From: Actinomycetota bacterium
GTDB lineage: Bacteria > Actinomycetota > Actinomycetes > Mycobacteriales > Mycobacteriaceae
DNA: 64,000 nucleotides
Reading direction: 5' to 3'
NCBI GenBank assembly: GCA_018268465.1
Contig: JAFDWN010000005.1
Coordinates: 186,001-250,000, forward strand
The notes below the pieces were generated by a model. The model saw only the letters and a program-made list of their open reading frames with translations. It did not search any database and was not told the DNA's origin. How positions within the stretch are numbered: the first letter of the stretch is position 1; every line of letters starts with the position of its first letter. Position numbers and translations under genes: made by a program. Shown piece by piece: positions 26,599-37,236 of this stretch.

Positions 26599-27348
26599 TC
26601 ACTCCTTGAGGGCGGTGCGCGGGCCCGCGAGTTCGGGGCTCGGCCCCAGCCGGGCTTGCCGGCCGGCATGGTCGCCGGCCCGGCGCGCCGCCGAAGAATA
26701 TCCCGCCGACGCGGTCGTGGCGCGCCACGTCCCCCTGGCCTGGGAGGCCTGCCGGTAGAAACTCTTCAACTCGATGTCCTTGTTCCGCAGGGCGATCGCG
26801 GTCCCCGGGCGGCTCTCGGCGGTACTTTCCGCCTGTTGTTTGGCCTCGTCGCGAGCCTCCGACAGCCGCTGACCGACGCGGGCGCCGAACGCGAGCTGGA
26901 AGTTCAGGCGTGCGGTGATGGTCGGCGTGGGCCGATGCGCGCCGGTGGCGACGTAGCTCTCCGACGCCTTCACCATCTGCAGCACCAGACTCGCGTAGAG
27001 CGCATGGGTGGCGTCGATGTCCTCGGCGAATCCGTAGGCGTGCACGAACGTCGAGTTGGACGCGACGTCACACTTCACGTCGTTGGCCAATCCGATGACC
27101 ACGAACAACTGCACATAGGTACGCAACCCGCGGGCGCCCGCGTCCCCGATGGTGATGGTGCGCTGCACGGGCGCCTGGGCGGCCGTGCGGTTGGCCGTGT
27201 GGGAACGTGCCACCGCGAGGTCGATCGACGTCGCCGTGGCCAGCCGCTGAGCGGCCGCCATGAACGCGTCGGCTTCATGGGCATTGTCCGTGCCCTCGGC
27301 CTGACGCAGCAGCGCGGCGATGCGCGCCAGCATCTTGTCGCCGCTCAC
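26599..27348 (-). CDS. DUF2786 domain protein (Rv0184-like)
   Basis: This 249-residue protein begins with KMLARIAALLRQAEGTDNAH, followed by EADAFMAAAQRLATA, the DUF2786 signature found in many actinobacterial and phage proteins. The middle region (LFVVIGLANDVKC to LYASLVLQMVKASESYV) is the DUF7168-like partner domain often fused to it. No catalytic residues are apparent and its role is unknown. The C-terminal ~50 residues are low-complexity, Ala/Arg/Gly-rich. It is followed within 25 bp by the metallohydrolase-like gene, and both keep M. tuberculosis order, so they probably work together. Confidence 0.8.
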   Translation of the reverse strand: MSGDKMLARIAALLRQAEGTDNAHEADAFMAAAQRLATATSIDLAVARSHTANRTAAQAPVQRTITIGDAGARGLRTYVQLFVVIGLANDVKCDVASNSTFVHAYGFAEDIDATHALYASLVLQMVKASESYVATGAHRPTPTITARLNFQLAFGARVGQRLSEARDEAKQQAESTAESRPGTAIALRNKDIELKSFYRQASQARGTWRATTASAGYSSAARRAGDHAGRQARLGPSPELAGPRTALKE

Positions 27349-27384
27349 GGGGCGACCCTGTCGGTTCTCGTCATGCGCGCAAGG

Positions 27385-28317
27385 TTAGGGCAGCAGTACG
27401 ACTTTTCCGCGAGCGTGGCCCTTCTGCAGGTAACGGTGCGCCTCGACCGCTTCCGCGAGCGGGAACGTCCGATCGATCGTCACCTCCAACCGGCCCTCGG
27501 CAGCAAGGTCGAGGAGTTTCGGCCTGGCCGCGGCACGGATCTCGTCACCACCGTCGTCGCCGGTGAGGACGGCGATTCCCAACTGCGGCGCCCGCGCGAA
27601 TCCGTTGATCGACGCGATCCGCGTCCGGTCGGCGACCAGCTCGGCCGACGAATCCAGCGCCTCGTCGGTGCCCACGAGATCGAGTGCGGCGTCCACCTGC
27701 CCGATGTCGCGAACCCGATCCACCAGCCCGTCGCCGTACGCGACGGGGATGGCTCCATAGCGGCGTAACTGTTCGTGGCGCGGCGGGCTCGCGGTGGCGA
27801 TGACGGTGGCGCCCCTGGCGACGGCCAGCTGCACGGCGGGCAGCCCGACGCCGCCCGAGGCGCCGTGGATGAGCACCGTGTCCCCGCTGCCGACCCGGGT
27901 GAATTCGAGCAGATGCCAGGCGGTTGCGCTGGTCAGCACCAGGCCCGCGGCCTCCTCGAAGCTCAGCGACGCGGGTTTGTGCCCGACCGCGTCGGCGTCC
28001 ACGACGAGCTGTTCGGCGTATCCCCCGGTGATTTGCGCGGCGATCACCTCGTCACCGACGCGCAGCTCGCCGGTGTATCCGGTGGTCCCCGCGGCGCAGT
28101 CGACCACCACCCCGGCGACCTCCAGACCGAGCCGGACGGGCAGATCGGCGGGATCGTCACCCATGTAGCCGCTGTAGCGCTTGTAGTCGAACGGGTTTGT
28201 GCCCGCGGCCTTCACCTCGAGCAGAACCCGACCAGGTTCCACCGGGGGAAGCGCGATATCTTGCACCGCAAGGACTTCCGGGCCTCCGTAACCTTCGGCC
28301 ACTACGCACTTCGGCAT
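27385..28317 (-). CDS. NADP-dependent quinone-oxidoreductase-type MDR protein
   Basis: This 310-residue medium-chain dehydrogenase/reductase lacks the catalytic-zinc Cys/His set and so belongs to the quinone oxidoreductase/zeta-crystallin branch. The GroES-like N-domain runs to about residue 130. The Rossmann domain has VLIHGASGGVGLPAVQLA as its nucleotide-binding motif and a later AALDLVGTDEALDSSAEL segment. Such proteins reduce quinones, enones or acyl enol substrates with NADPH in the cytosol. It stands between the DUF2786 gene and the lipoprotein-MGL pair, all on the minus strand, with no sign of dedicated regulation. Confidence 0.87.
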   Translation of the reverse strand: MPKCVVAEGYGGPEVLAVQDIALPPVEPGRVLLEVKAAGTNPFDYKRYSGYMGDDPADLPVRLGLEVAGVVVDCAAGTTGYTGELRVGDEVIAAQITGGYAEQLVVDADAVGHKPASLSFEEAAGLVLTSATAWHLLEFTRVGSGDTVLIHGASGGVGLPAVQLAVARGATVIATASPPRHEQLRRYGAIPVAYGDGLVDRVRDIGQVDAALDLVGTDEALDSSAELVADRTRIASINGFARAPQLGIAVLTGDDGGDEIRAAARPKLLDLAAEGRLEVTIDRTFPLAEAVEAHRYLQKGHARGKVVLLP

Positions 28318-28333
28318 GCCGAGAGTCTAGCCG

Positions 28334-30234
<1,901 letters not shown>

Positions 30235-30296
30235 CTAACGGGCCGGGCTGAAAATGCGGTCTCCGGTTGTCGGGGGCCGTGCGTAAGCTCGGAATC

Positions 30297-31286
30297 GTGA
30301 CCGTGCTGGCCCGCACATTCGACGACGGCGACGCTGACGACGCATTCCTGGCCGATGCCCAACGGTATCGCCGCGAACTGCTCGCCCACTGTTATCGAAT
30401 GACCGGCTCCCTGCACGACGCCGAGGACCTCGTCCAGGAAACATACTTGCGGGCGTGGAAGTCCTACAAGGGCTTCCAGGGCAAATCGTCGGTGCGCACC
30501 TGGCTGTACCGAATCGCCACCAACACCTGCCTGACGGCGCTGGAAAGCCGCCAGCGCCGCGCGTTGCCGACCGGACTTGGCGCGCCGAGTTCGGATCCCA
30601 CCGGCGATCTGGTGCAGAGCGCGGAGGTGCCGTGGCTGGAGCCCCTCCCCGACCACGGCGACGACTCCTCCGATCCGTCGGTGATCGTCGGCTCACGCGA
30701 GTCGGTGCGACTGGCGTTCGTGGCGGCGCTGCAGCACCTGCCCCCGAGGCAGCGGGCGGTGCTGGTGTTGCGTGAGGTGCTGCAGTGGAAGGCAGCCGAG
30801 GTGGGCGAGGCCATCGGCGCATCCACGGCGGCGGTGAACAGCCTGCTCCAGCGCGCGCGGGCGCAGCTCGACGCGGTGGGACCCAGCGAGGACGACGCGC
30901 TGGCGGCGCCGGACTCCCCGGAGGCCAAGGAGCTGCTGGACCGTTATATCGCCGCGTTCGAGGCCTACGACATCGACTCGCTGGTGGAGCTCTTCACCGC
31001 CGAGGCCATCTGGGAGATGCCGCCGTTCGTGGGCTGGTATCAGGGCGGCCCGGCGATCGGCGCCCTGATTCATCACAACTGTCCCGCTGAACGCCCCGGC
31101 GATATGCGCATGGTGGCGCTGACGGCCAACGGCCAGCCCGCCGCCGCGATGTACATGCGCCAGGGCAACCGGTACGTGGCCTTTCAGTTCCATGTCCTCG
31201 ATATCACTGCCGACGGCGTAGCCCACGTCGTGGCGTTCCTGGATTCGTCCCTGTTCGCCCGATTCGGGCTGCCCGACGAGCTTTGA
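30297..31286 (+). CDS. sigG: ECF sigma factor SigG with C-terminal SnoaL-like domain
   Basis: The protein has sigma region 2 (HCYRMTGSLHDAEDLVQETY), then the typical RAWKSYKGFQGKSSVRTWLY, and region 4 (LPPRQRAVLVLREVLQWKA, then EVGEAIGAS). A SnoaL/NTF2-like domain of about 120 residues closes it (RYIAAFEAYDIDSLVELF to LDSSLFARFG). This is the SigG/SigJ (ECF41-like) architecture, in which the fused domain modulates activity in place of an anti-sigma factor. In M. tuberculosis SigG is linked to DNA damage and macrophage responses. The start at GTG 30297 is preferred; earlier TTG/GTG codons at 30267-30279 would add ten residues. Confidence 0.92.
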   Translation: MTVLARTFDDGDADDAFLADAQRYRRELLAHCYRMTGSLHDAEDLVQETYLRAWKSYKGFQGKSSVRTWLYRIATNTCLTALESRQRRALPTGLGAPSSDPTGDLVQSAEVPWLEPLPDHGDDSSDPSVIVGSRESVRLAFVAALQHLPPRQRAVLVLREVLQWKAAEVGEAIGASTAAVNSLLQRARAQLDAVGPSEDDALAAPDSPEAKELLDRYIAAFEAYDIDSLVELFTAEAIWEMPPFVGWYQGGPAIGALIHHNCPAERPGDMRMVALTANGQPAAAMYMRQGNRYVAFQFHVLDITADGVAHVVAFLDSSLFARFGLPDEL

Positions 31287-31292
31287 GCGGGG

Positions 31293-34200
31293 TCATTCCC
31301 AGATCAGCAGGTTCGGCAGCGAACCCTCGAGATCGCGCAGGCAGGTATATCCCACACCTGCGATCCCGCGGAACAATCCGACGTTGAACCGCCGCGTGCC
31401 CGCGTTCCAGCGGAAATCGCCGGACAGCTCGCCGTGGCTCAGAACCGCCTGCAGCCGCCTGTGGGCGGTGCCGTCCGGCCGGCCCGTCCGCGCGGCCGCC
31501 TCGCGCCACAGTTCGACACTGCCCAGGCTGCCGCAGCACAGCGTGTCGACGGCCCCGGGCCACCCGTGATCGGCTGCGGCCAGTGCGCCGTCGACATCTC
31601 GGGCGATGTCGTCGGACCATGCGGCACCGCGGCGGACCATTCCCAACCGGGCCAGTCCGACGCCCACCGCGCCCCGGCACCACTGCGCGCGGGCGGGGTT
31701 GTGTTCGTCGCCCTGGATCTCGGGCCCGCGCCCGAATTCCAGACATTCGGTCGCCGCCGCGGCGAAGTCGGCACGCCCGGTCGCCGATGCCAGCGCCGAC
31801 AGCGCGTAGGCGAATCCGGCGGCACCGTGCGACATTCCGTTCAGGGCCGCGCCGTGGGGTCCGTATCCGCGCCAGCTGCGCCTGCCGGGCGCACCGGCAC
31901 GCTCGACGCCGAGCAGATGCTCACCACACCGCACGGCGGCATCCAGGTGCTCCTGGCGCGCGGTGTCACGGTGTAGCCGCAGCAGGCACAGGATCGCCCC
32001 TGCGCTTCCGCCGATGACGTCCAGGCGGCGGTCGGAGGCGGCGAGCCCGCCGGTCATCAGCGCAGCGGCACGGTCGGCGTCGGCACGCAGTTCCTCGTCG
32101 CCCAACAGATCCGACATCACCGTGAGCGCATAGACCAGCGATCCCAGCCCCACGGCACCGCCGAGCCCGAGCACCCGCGCCAGGTGGGGTGCGTTGGCGC
32201 TGCGCAGTTGCGCCCGCAGATGAGCGACCGCGGCACGGGCGAGGTCCGATGATTCCCCTGCCTGCCTGACCCGGGCATGCGCGGCCAGGAACACGGCGAT
32301 GCCCGACGTGCCGTTGTACAGGTCGTGACCGAGGACGGCCGGCTGCGCGACGTCGGAGTCGCCCACCCATCCGGTGCCGATCCACGCCGCGGCACCGCCC
32401 GCGCGGATCGCGATGCGGCACAGCTCGGCCGCGACGGCATCGGCGGCCTGACAGACGTCGGAGACGTTTTCGACCGCGGGCGAACCCGCGATGTACTCGG
32501 GTCGTGCGGTGCCCGGGCGCGCCACCGCGGCATCCCCGCCGCCCGCAACGGTCTGCCCGATCAACTCGGCCTGCCAGGCGATCTCGTGGGCGTCGAGACC
32601 ACGCAGCCGCGCGCGTGCACGTTGCAGACCGGGCGTCATCCCCGTCGCGACCAGCGGGCCGTGCTCGTCGCCGAGATCACAGCCGTCGCTGAGCATCTCG
32701 AAGCGGGGCACATCGAGGCGCAGCAGCGCCGTACGTTCGGCACGCTGCAGCGCCCACAGCGGCTCCTCGGTCTCCCAATTCGCCAGCCGGGCGACAAAAT
32801 CCGCCTGCGCCGACCAGATCGCTCCGTCGTCCATGGTGGTGTGGTCGGTCAGCCGTCGCAGCAGCAGCCCGTAGAACCGCGTGGGCCGCAGCACCCTACG
32901 CACCGGAACACCGGCGAAACCGGCGGTCAGTTCGTCGGGGTCCCGCGCGGCAAGGTATTTCGCGTAGTCGCGATAGCCCCGCAGGAAATCGTCGACGTGA
33001 TCGGCCAGGCGGGCGTACTCGCCGGCGACGTGCGGCAGGTTGGGTGTCGCCGCACCCGCCGCACGTGCGCGCACCGGCCGCATCGCATCGGAGTTGACCG
33101 CCTGCCACGTCAGGATTTCCGCACCCGCCCAGCCGGAAGCCACGCCGCCGACCGGGTATACCTGATCGTCGGGCGCGCGGGCGTACCCGGGCAGCAGCCC
33201 GACGGCCAGGACCGAGTCGGCCACCCGTGCCCGCGCGCGCTCGTCGGCCGCCGACGCCGGATGGGAGAGGTCGGCGTCGGGTGCGGCCTGCAGCAGCGTT
33301 TCCAGGTCGATCGGCACCGGGTGGTCACCGGCGGCGACGAGATTCTCCTGGTGGATGTCGGCCGCGGCGAATCCGTGCAGCAGCGCCAGCAGGGCACCGG
33401 CCCGGACGAAGAACCGCCGGACCCCGGAGGTGTCACATCCGGTGTGCTCGACGAATTCGCTCCAGCCGTAACCGTTTCGGGCCAACGTCCGCACCGCGCG
33501 CAACCGGACCGGGGCGTCGCGGTTGAGCCGTTCGACCATGGCCTGCCACGCAGTGTCGGCGCGCAGGTCTCTCGGCTTGTACATCACCCTGGCACCGCAG
33601 CCGAACTGCACGCACAGCACCGACCGTCCACCGTGATGCGGATCGGACAGCGCGCCGGCGATTCCCCTCACCCGGTCCGTGCCGGATATGCCCAGCAGGC
33701 GGGCCAATGCGTCTCGGTCGGCGTCCAGTCGGTGCAGGAATTCGCCTGCGGCGTCGACCCATTGGCGGGTCACGGTCGCCACCAGCCGGAGCATGACCGG
33801 ATTATCGCCCAATAACTGTTGCAGCCCTTGACTTCTCATGGTTTCGATGAACCGGCGATAGTCCGGCTGGCCGGTGGCGAACTGCAGGTACAGAGCGGGT
33901 GCGAGAACACCGGAGATCCTGCGGGTCAACAACTCCCGGAGGTCGACGCGTGCCGCGGCGTCCACGCTGCCGGTGCGGGACCGCCCGACGGTGTTGTGCA
34001 GCCGCCGCTCGGCCTCGTCGACGAGGGGGTGGATGAGGTCGTCGAACGGGTACCGCGCCGCGGACGTCGGGGTCTCCGTGATCCGCTGCGCGCACATCGT
34101 CTGCCGTACCCAGGCCGCGTCGTCCACCCAGGCCGGAGGGTCCGCGCCGGGCCGCAGGCGCGCGCCGCCGAACCTGGCCAACACCTGCCCGGCGTCGAGC

Positions 34201-34382
34201 CCGTCACGGCGCAGGCGCCTGGCGAACAGCGACCAGTCCCCGGCGGTGCTCGACGCGCACCATGCGGTGAGTCGTGCGACCGCAGCCCTTTCGGGATCCG
34301 GGTCGCCGGACGGCTCGAACGCGTCCGACAGCAACTCGTCGATACCGGCGGCGCCGGTCACATCGACGGCCCCGTCCGTCAC
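31293..34382 (-). CDS. lanM: Class II lanthipeptide synthetase LanM, CCG type
   Basis: This 1,029-residue bifunctional enzyme would phosphorylate and eliminate Ser/Thr in a precursor peptide and then cyclise Cys onto the dehydro residues. The DUF4135 dehydratase half shows YKPRDL (about 268-273), DIHQENLV (342-349) and PIDLET (357-362). The LanC-like half shows QWCRGAVGVG (Cys ~902) and DTLCCGSLG (Cys ~949-950). A CCG motif means three Cys zinc ligands, as in the substrate-tolerant ProcM group, instead of the usual CHG. The start is GTG 34382, 7 bp after the candidate precursor stop. No LanT protease-transporter, immunity or regulator gene is adjacent. It ends 6 bp from convergent sigG. Confidence 0.93.
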   Translation of the reverse strand: MTDGAVDVTGAAGIDELLSDAFEPSGDPDPERAAVARLTAWCASSTAGDWSLFARRLRRDGLDAGQVLARFGGARLRPGADPPAWVDDAAWVRQTMCAQRITETPTSAARYPFDDLIHPLVDEAERRLHNTVGRSRTGSVDAAARVDLRELLTRRISGVLAPALYLQFATGQPDYRRFIETMRSQGLQQLLGDNPVMLRLVATVTRQWVDAAGEFLHRLDADRDALARLLGISGTDRVRGIAGALSDPHHGGRSVLCVQFGCGARVMYKPRDLRADTAWQAMVERLNRDAPVRLRAVRTLARNGYGWSEFVEHTGCDTSGVRRFFVRAGALLALLHGFAAADIHQENLVAAGDHPVPIDLETLLQAAPDADLSHPASAADERARARVADSVLAVGLLPGYARAPDDQVYPVGGVASGWAGAEILTWQAVNSDAMRPVRARAAGAATPNLPHVAGEYARLADHVDDFLRGYRDYAKYLAARDPDELTAGFAGVPVRRVLRPTRFYGLLLRRLTDHTTMDDGAIWSAQADFVARLANWETEEPLWALQRAERTALLRLDVPRFEMLSDGCDLGDEHGPLVATGMTPGLQRARARLRGLDAHEIAWQAELIGQTVAGGGDAAVARPGTARPEYIAGSPAVENVSDVCQAADAVAAELCRIAIRAGGAAAWIGTGWVGDSDVAQPAVLGHDLYNGTSGIAVFLAAHARVRQAGESSDLARAAVAHLRAQLRSANAPHLARVLGLGGAVGLGSLVYALTVMSDLLGDEELRADADRAAALMTGGLAASDRRLDVIGGSAGAILCLLRLHRDTARQEHLDAAVRCGEHLLGVERAGAPGRRSWRGYGPHGAALNGMSHGAAGFAYALSALASATGRADFAAAATECLEFGRGPEIQGDEHNPARAQWCRGAVGVGLARLGMVRRGAAWSDDIARDVDGALAAADHGWPGAVDTLCCGSLGSVELWREAAARTGRPDGTAHRRLQAVLSHGELSGDFRWNAGTRRFNVGLFRGIAGVGYTCLRDLEGSLPNLLIWE

Positions 34383-34389
34383 GTCCGGA

Positions 34390-34518
34390 TCAGCTGCAGC
34401 ACTTGTCGTAGTCGGAGGTCTGATACGTGTACGACAGGGCCGATTGCTCGGCGGCGGCTTCGAGTTCTTCGTCGGTGACGTCGATCTGAAGGACGTCCCC
34501 GTAGGTCGGGGTGGTCAT
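34390..34518 (-). CDS. Candidate class II lanthipeptide precursor (42 aa)
   Basis: The ORF starts at ATG 34518 with GAGGA about 8 bases upstream and ends 7 bp before lanM. The N-terminal part is acidic and helical (GDVLQIDVTDEELEAAAEQ), resembling class II leaders with an EELEAAA recognition segment. The C-terminal part, SALSYTYQTSDYDKCCS, holds two adjacent Cys and several Ser/Thr acceptors, enough for one or two (methyl)lanthionine rings. No Gly-Gly cleavage site is present; cleavage after an Ala would need a different protease. On the minus strand, GATAAT (plus positions 34604-34609) could be a -10 element. The annotation rests on position, size and composition. Confidence 0.8.
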   Translation of the reverse strand: MTTPTYGDVLQIDVTDEELEAAAEQSALSYTYQTSDYDKCCS

Positions 34519-34667
34519 GCGATGTCCTCGGGTTCGGTGGGTGGGGTGGTTCGGCGTCCCCTCGGCGCGGAACTGTGGTCGGCGCCCACGGCGTCTGCCG
34601 ACGATTATCCACCCGGCCGCGACGCGACACCCGCGGAATCGGCAGGCGGACGGACGATCGAGGGATG

Positions 34668-35624
34668 TCAGGTCGCCCGCAGCGCTGCCCAGTTCTCGTT
34701 CAGGGTCGCGGCCGACGCCTGAAGCCCCAGTAGTTCGGACACCGACAGCGGGATCTCCAGCACCTGGCCCGCCCCGGCGGCGGAGACCACCGTCGGAAGG
34801 GACAGCGACACGTCGCTGATCTGGTATGCCCCGCGCTGGACGGTGGACACCGGCAGCACACGGTGCTGGTCGCCGAGGACGGCTTCGATGATGCGGGCCG
34901 TGGACAGGCCGATCGCGAGGTTGGTGGCGCCCTTGCCGGCGATGATCTCGTAGGCCGCGTTGACGACGTCGGCCGAGATCTCGCTGCGCACCTGTTCGCC
35001 GAACACCTGGCTGCCGTCGATCCGGAACTCGTCGGCGGGGACGCCGCCGATCGACACACTCGACCACAGCGAGATCTCCGAATCGCCGTGCTCACCCACG
35101 ATGAAGCCGTGCACGTTGCCCACCGCGAGGTCGGCGCGCTGGGCGATCAGGTAGCGAAACCGGCTGGAGTCCAACACCGTTCCGGAGCCGAAGATGTGCC
35201 CGGGCGGCGCGTCGACCGATTGGGCGGCGGCATAGGTCACGATGTCGACGGGGTTGGTGACGAAGATGACGACCGCCGAGGGCGACTGTTCCAGAAGCTG
35301 GGGTGTCAGCGCCTGGGCCATCGCGACATTGGTGGCGGCCAGCTCCAGACGGCTCTGGCCGGGGTCCTGCTTGGCTCCTGCGGTCACGATCACGATCGCC
35401 GACCCCGCGGTGACGCCGATGTCGTCGGACCCGCTGACCGGACAGTGCGGCACGAACTGGCTGCCGTGGTTAAGGTCGAGCACCTCGGCGCGCACCTTCT
35501 GTGTGTTGGTGTCGTACAGCGCCAGAGCGCCCGCGGATCCGCGGATCAGGCAGGCGTAGGCGATGGCGGTGCCGACGCTGCCGACGCCGACGATGGACAC
35601 CTTCCCGGTGCGCGATGCGGTCAC
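34668..35624 (-). CDS. ldh: L-lactate dehydrogenase
   Basis: This 318-residue NAD-dependent enzyme starts at GTG 35624 (VTASRTGKVSIVGVG). The Rossmann motif is GVGSVGTAIAYA. Lactate specificity is indicated by Gln in TAGAKQDPGQSRLEL; malate dehydrogenases have Arg there. The active-site His is in VGEHGDSEISLWSS and the substrate Arg is expected in the preceding DSSRFRYLIA loop region. It interconverts pyruvate and L-lactate in the cytosol. It lies 149 bp upstream of the lanthipeptide precursor on the same strand. Read-through is possible, but no lanthipeptide tailoring role is known for this family, so proximity may be chance. Confidence 0.92.
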   Translation of the reverse strand: MTASRTGKVSIVGVGSVGTAIAYACLIRGSAGALALYDTNTQKVRAEVLDLNHGSQFVPHCPVSGSDDIGVTAGSAIVIVTAGAKQDPGQSRLELAATNVAMAQALTPQLLEQSPSAVVIFVTNPVDIVTYAAAQSVDAPPGHIFGSGTVLDSSRFRYLIAQRADLAVGNVHGFIVGEHGDSEISLWSSVSIGGVPADEFRIDGSQVFGEQVRSEISADVVNAAYEIIAGKGATNLAIGLSTARIIEAVLGDQHRVLPVSTVQRGAYQISDVSLSLPTVVSAAGAGQVLEIPLSVSELLGLQASAATLNENWAALRAT

Positions 35625-35668
35625 GCCACCATCATGGGCCGTTCCCCTCCGCGGCGCTGTCCGACGGC

Positions 35669-35725
35669 CGAGATCCGGGTTATGCGACGCGAAGCTCGGC
35701 AAACCGTGCCTGAAGTCTGATCTCG
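35669..35725. repeat. Degenerate copy of the CGAGATC intergenic hairpin
   Basis: CGAGATCCGGGTTATGCGAC at 35669 faces GTGCCTGAAGTCTGATCTCG at 35706-35725. It resembles the ilvD hairpin with many mismatches. It overlaps the 3' end of the DUF559 gene and encodes part of its C-terminus. A single arm, CGAGATCAGGGTTATGACAC, occurs at 36633. Confidence 0.55.
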
Positions 35726-36585
35726 CGGTCGGACCAGCCGGCGGCATTCATCGCGTCGCGAGTCCTGGCGAGGAAAGTCTGCGGCCGATGGCGCAGCATG
35801 TCGCGGCTGACCCGCACGATCCGCCAACCGAGCGCGTCCAGCCGGGCCAGCCGATCGATGTCGCGCGCATGTTGCGCCGGGTCGGTCCAGTGTTGCGCCC
35901 CGTCGTACTCCACCCCGACCAGCCGATCCCGCCAGCCCATGTCGAGCCGGGCGAACGGGTATCCGTGCTCGTCGACGACGATCTGGGTCTGCGGCCGGGG
36001 AAAGCCGGCGGCGATCAGCAGCAGCCGCGTGCGCGTCTCCGGCGGCGATTCGGCGCCACCGTCCATCAGGTCCAGGGCGCGGCGTAACTGCACGATGCCG
36101 CGGGCGCCGCGATGCCGGCGCAGCAGGACGTCGACATCCTCCCGGCGCAGCGCCGTCGCATTGGCCAGGGCGTCCATCCGGGTGACGGCGGCCACCAGAT
36201 CCCCGCGGCGGCCCAGGTCGAAGGCGGTACGGGCCGGGCTGGTCGTCGACATTCCCGAGATCACGCACACCTCGTCGGCGGCAAGCGTGTCGCGGTGGAT
36301 GAGGATGCCGGGTACCGGATCTCCCAGACGGATGAGTTCGGCGGGCAATCCGGGGTCGATCCACCGCGCCCCGTGCAGCGCGGACGCCGACATGCCGGCC
36401 AGGGTGGCAGTGCGGCCGGACCACAGCCACGCCGCCTTCGCCCGCACCGCCGGGGTCAGCGGGACACCGGTCGGCAGGTACACGTTGCGGTAGACGGCGA
36501 CGTTGCCGCTGCGCAGCCGCCGTCGGGTGAATCGGCCGGCGGCGACCGCTTCGGTGCCGAGAAAGGGGTCGCTGGCGTCGTCCAT
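35680..36585 (-). CDS. DUF559/VSR-like endonuclease-fold protein
   Basis: This 301-residue protein has an N-terminal region of the mycobacterial AbiEi-antitoxin-like type (FTRRRLRSGNVAVYRNVYLP; then WSGRTATLAGMSASALHGARW) and a C-terminal DUF559 domain. The latter keeps the PD-(D/E)xK-like core LDMGWRDRLVGVEYDGAQHW, followed by RDIDRLARLDALGWRIVRVS. Many copies of this protein type exist in mycobacterial genomes. Their role is not established; restriction-like or defence activity has been suggested from the fold. It stands alone, and its end is formed by the repeat described at 35669. Confidence 0.85.
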   Translation of the reverse strand: MDDASDPFLGTEAVAAGRFTRRRLRSGNVAVYRNVYLPTGVPLTPAVRAKAAWLWSGRTATLAGMSASALHGARWIDPGLPAELIRLGDPVPGILIHRDTLAADEVCVISGMSTTSPARTAFDLGRRGDLVAAVTRMDALANATALRREDVDVLLRRHRGARGIVQLRRALDLMDGGAESPPETRTRLLLIAAGFPRPQTQIVVDEHGYPFARLDMGWRDRLVGVEYDGAQHWTDPAQHARDIDRLARLDALGWRIVRVSRDMLRHRPQTFLARTRDAMNAAGWSDREIRLQARFAELRVA

Positions 36586-36681
36586 ACCGCCACGCTGACC
36601 GGGGTGTCCGACACCGCAGCACCGGCAGACCGCGAGATCAGGGTTATGACACGCAATCCTGTGGATAAACGTGCCTGGACC

Positions 36682-37167
36682 TTATTTCGGCGCGAAAGGC
36701 GGCGAGGTCGCGAAAGGCGGCGAGGTCGCGAGGCGGGCGAGGACGGTGTCGATCAGCGCGCCGAGTGATCGCAGGCTCTCGGGCGGCATGCCGTCGAACA
36801 CCAGCCCACGCACCAGGGCGGCGTGTCCGGGGGCGGCGAGCTCGAGCGCGGCCCGGCCTGCGGGGCTCAGTTCCACCGTCACGCCCCTTCGGTCGACGTC
36901 GCTGCCATGGCGTTCCACCAGACCCCGATCGCGCATCCGGCGCAGCTGATGCGACACCCGGCTCTGCTCCCAGGCCAGGTCGTCGGCGATCTGGTACATC
37001 CGAACGGGTCCGCGTTCGGAGAGCACCACCAGCACCTCGTAATCGCTCAGCGACAGTCCGCAGTCTTGCTGGAGCTGACGGTTCATCGCGCCCTGCAGAC
37101 CTGACACCATCTTCAGGTAGCCCCGCCACACCCGTTGTTCGTCGGCCGACAGCCACATGGAATACAT
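36682..37167 (-). CDS. MarR-family transcriptional regulator
   Basis: This 161-residue winged-helix protein has its recognition region at LSDYEVLVVLSERGPVRMYQ, then DDLAWEQSRVSHQLRRMRDRG, and the wing at GSDVDRRGVTVELSPAG. MarR dimers usually bind a palindrome overlapping a divergent promoter and release it on binding aromatic or oxidising ligands. Here the divergent partner is a pirin gene 69 bp away, and a candidate palindrome overlaps the MarR start. The C-terminus has an in-frame duplication of six codons (ATSPPF twice) from an 18-bp DNA repeat at about 36697-36732, outside the conserved fold. Confidence 0.9.
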   Translation of the reverse strand: MYSMWLSADEQRVWRGYLKMVSGLQGAMNRQLQQDCGLSLSDYEVLVVLSERGPVRMYQIADDLAWEQSRVSHQLRRMRDRGLVERHGSDVDRRGVTVELSPAGRAALELAAPGHAALVRGLVFDGMPPESLRSLGALIDTVLARLATSPPFATSPPFAPK

Positions 37168-37184
37168 GATACGTCATCTATGTT
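37161..37184. promoter_or_regulatory. Candidate MarR operator
   Basis: ACATGATACGTCATCTATGT contains the perfect short palindrome ATGA-tacg-TCAT and outer ACAT/ATGT. It overlaps the MarR start codon and faces the divergent pirin gene. This is AT-rich against its surroundings. Autoregulation is inferred from position only. Confidence 0.4.
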
Positions 37185-37236
37185 GTCGAGGGCATGGCGA
37201 GCCGCCTAGGCTGGCCCACGACCGAGGGGTGACACC

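Noticed and set aside
34379-34630. 83-codon ORF across the lanthipeptide precursor in another frame
   Set aside because: No ribosome site and Arg/Pro-rich composition; the 42-codon frame has a leader-core layout and a GAGGA site.
36662-36670. Perfect DnaA-box-like TGTGGATAA
   Set aside because: A single site with no cluster, no AT-rich region and no replication genes nearby; chance occurrence is likely.
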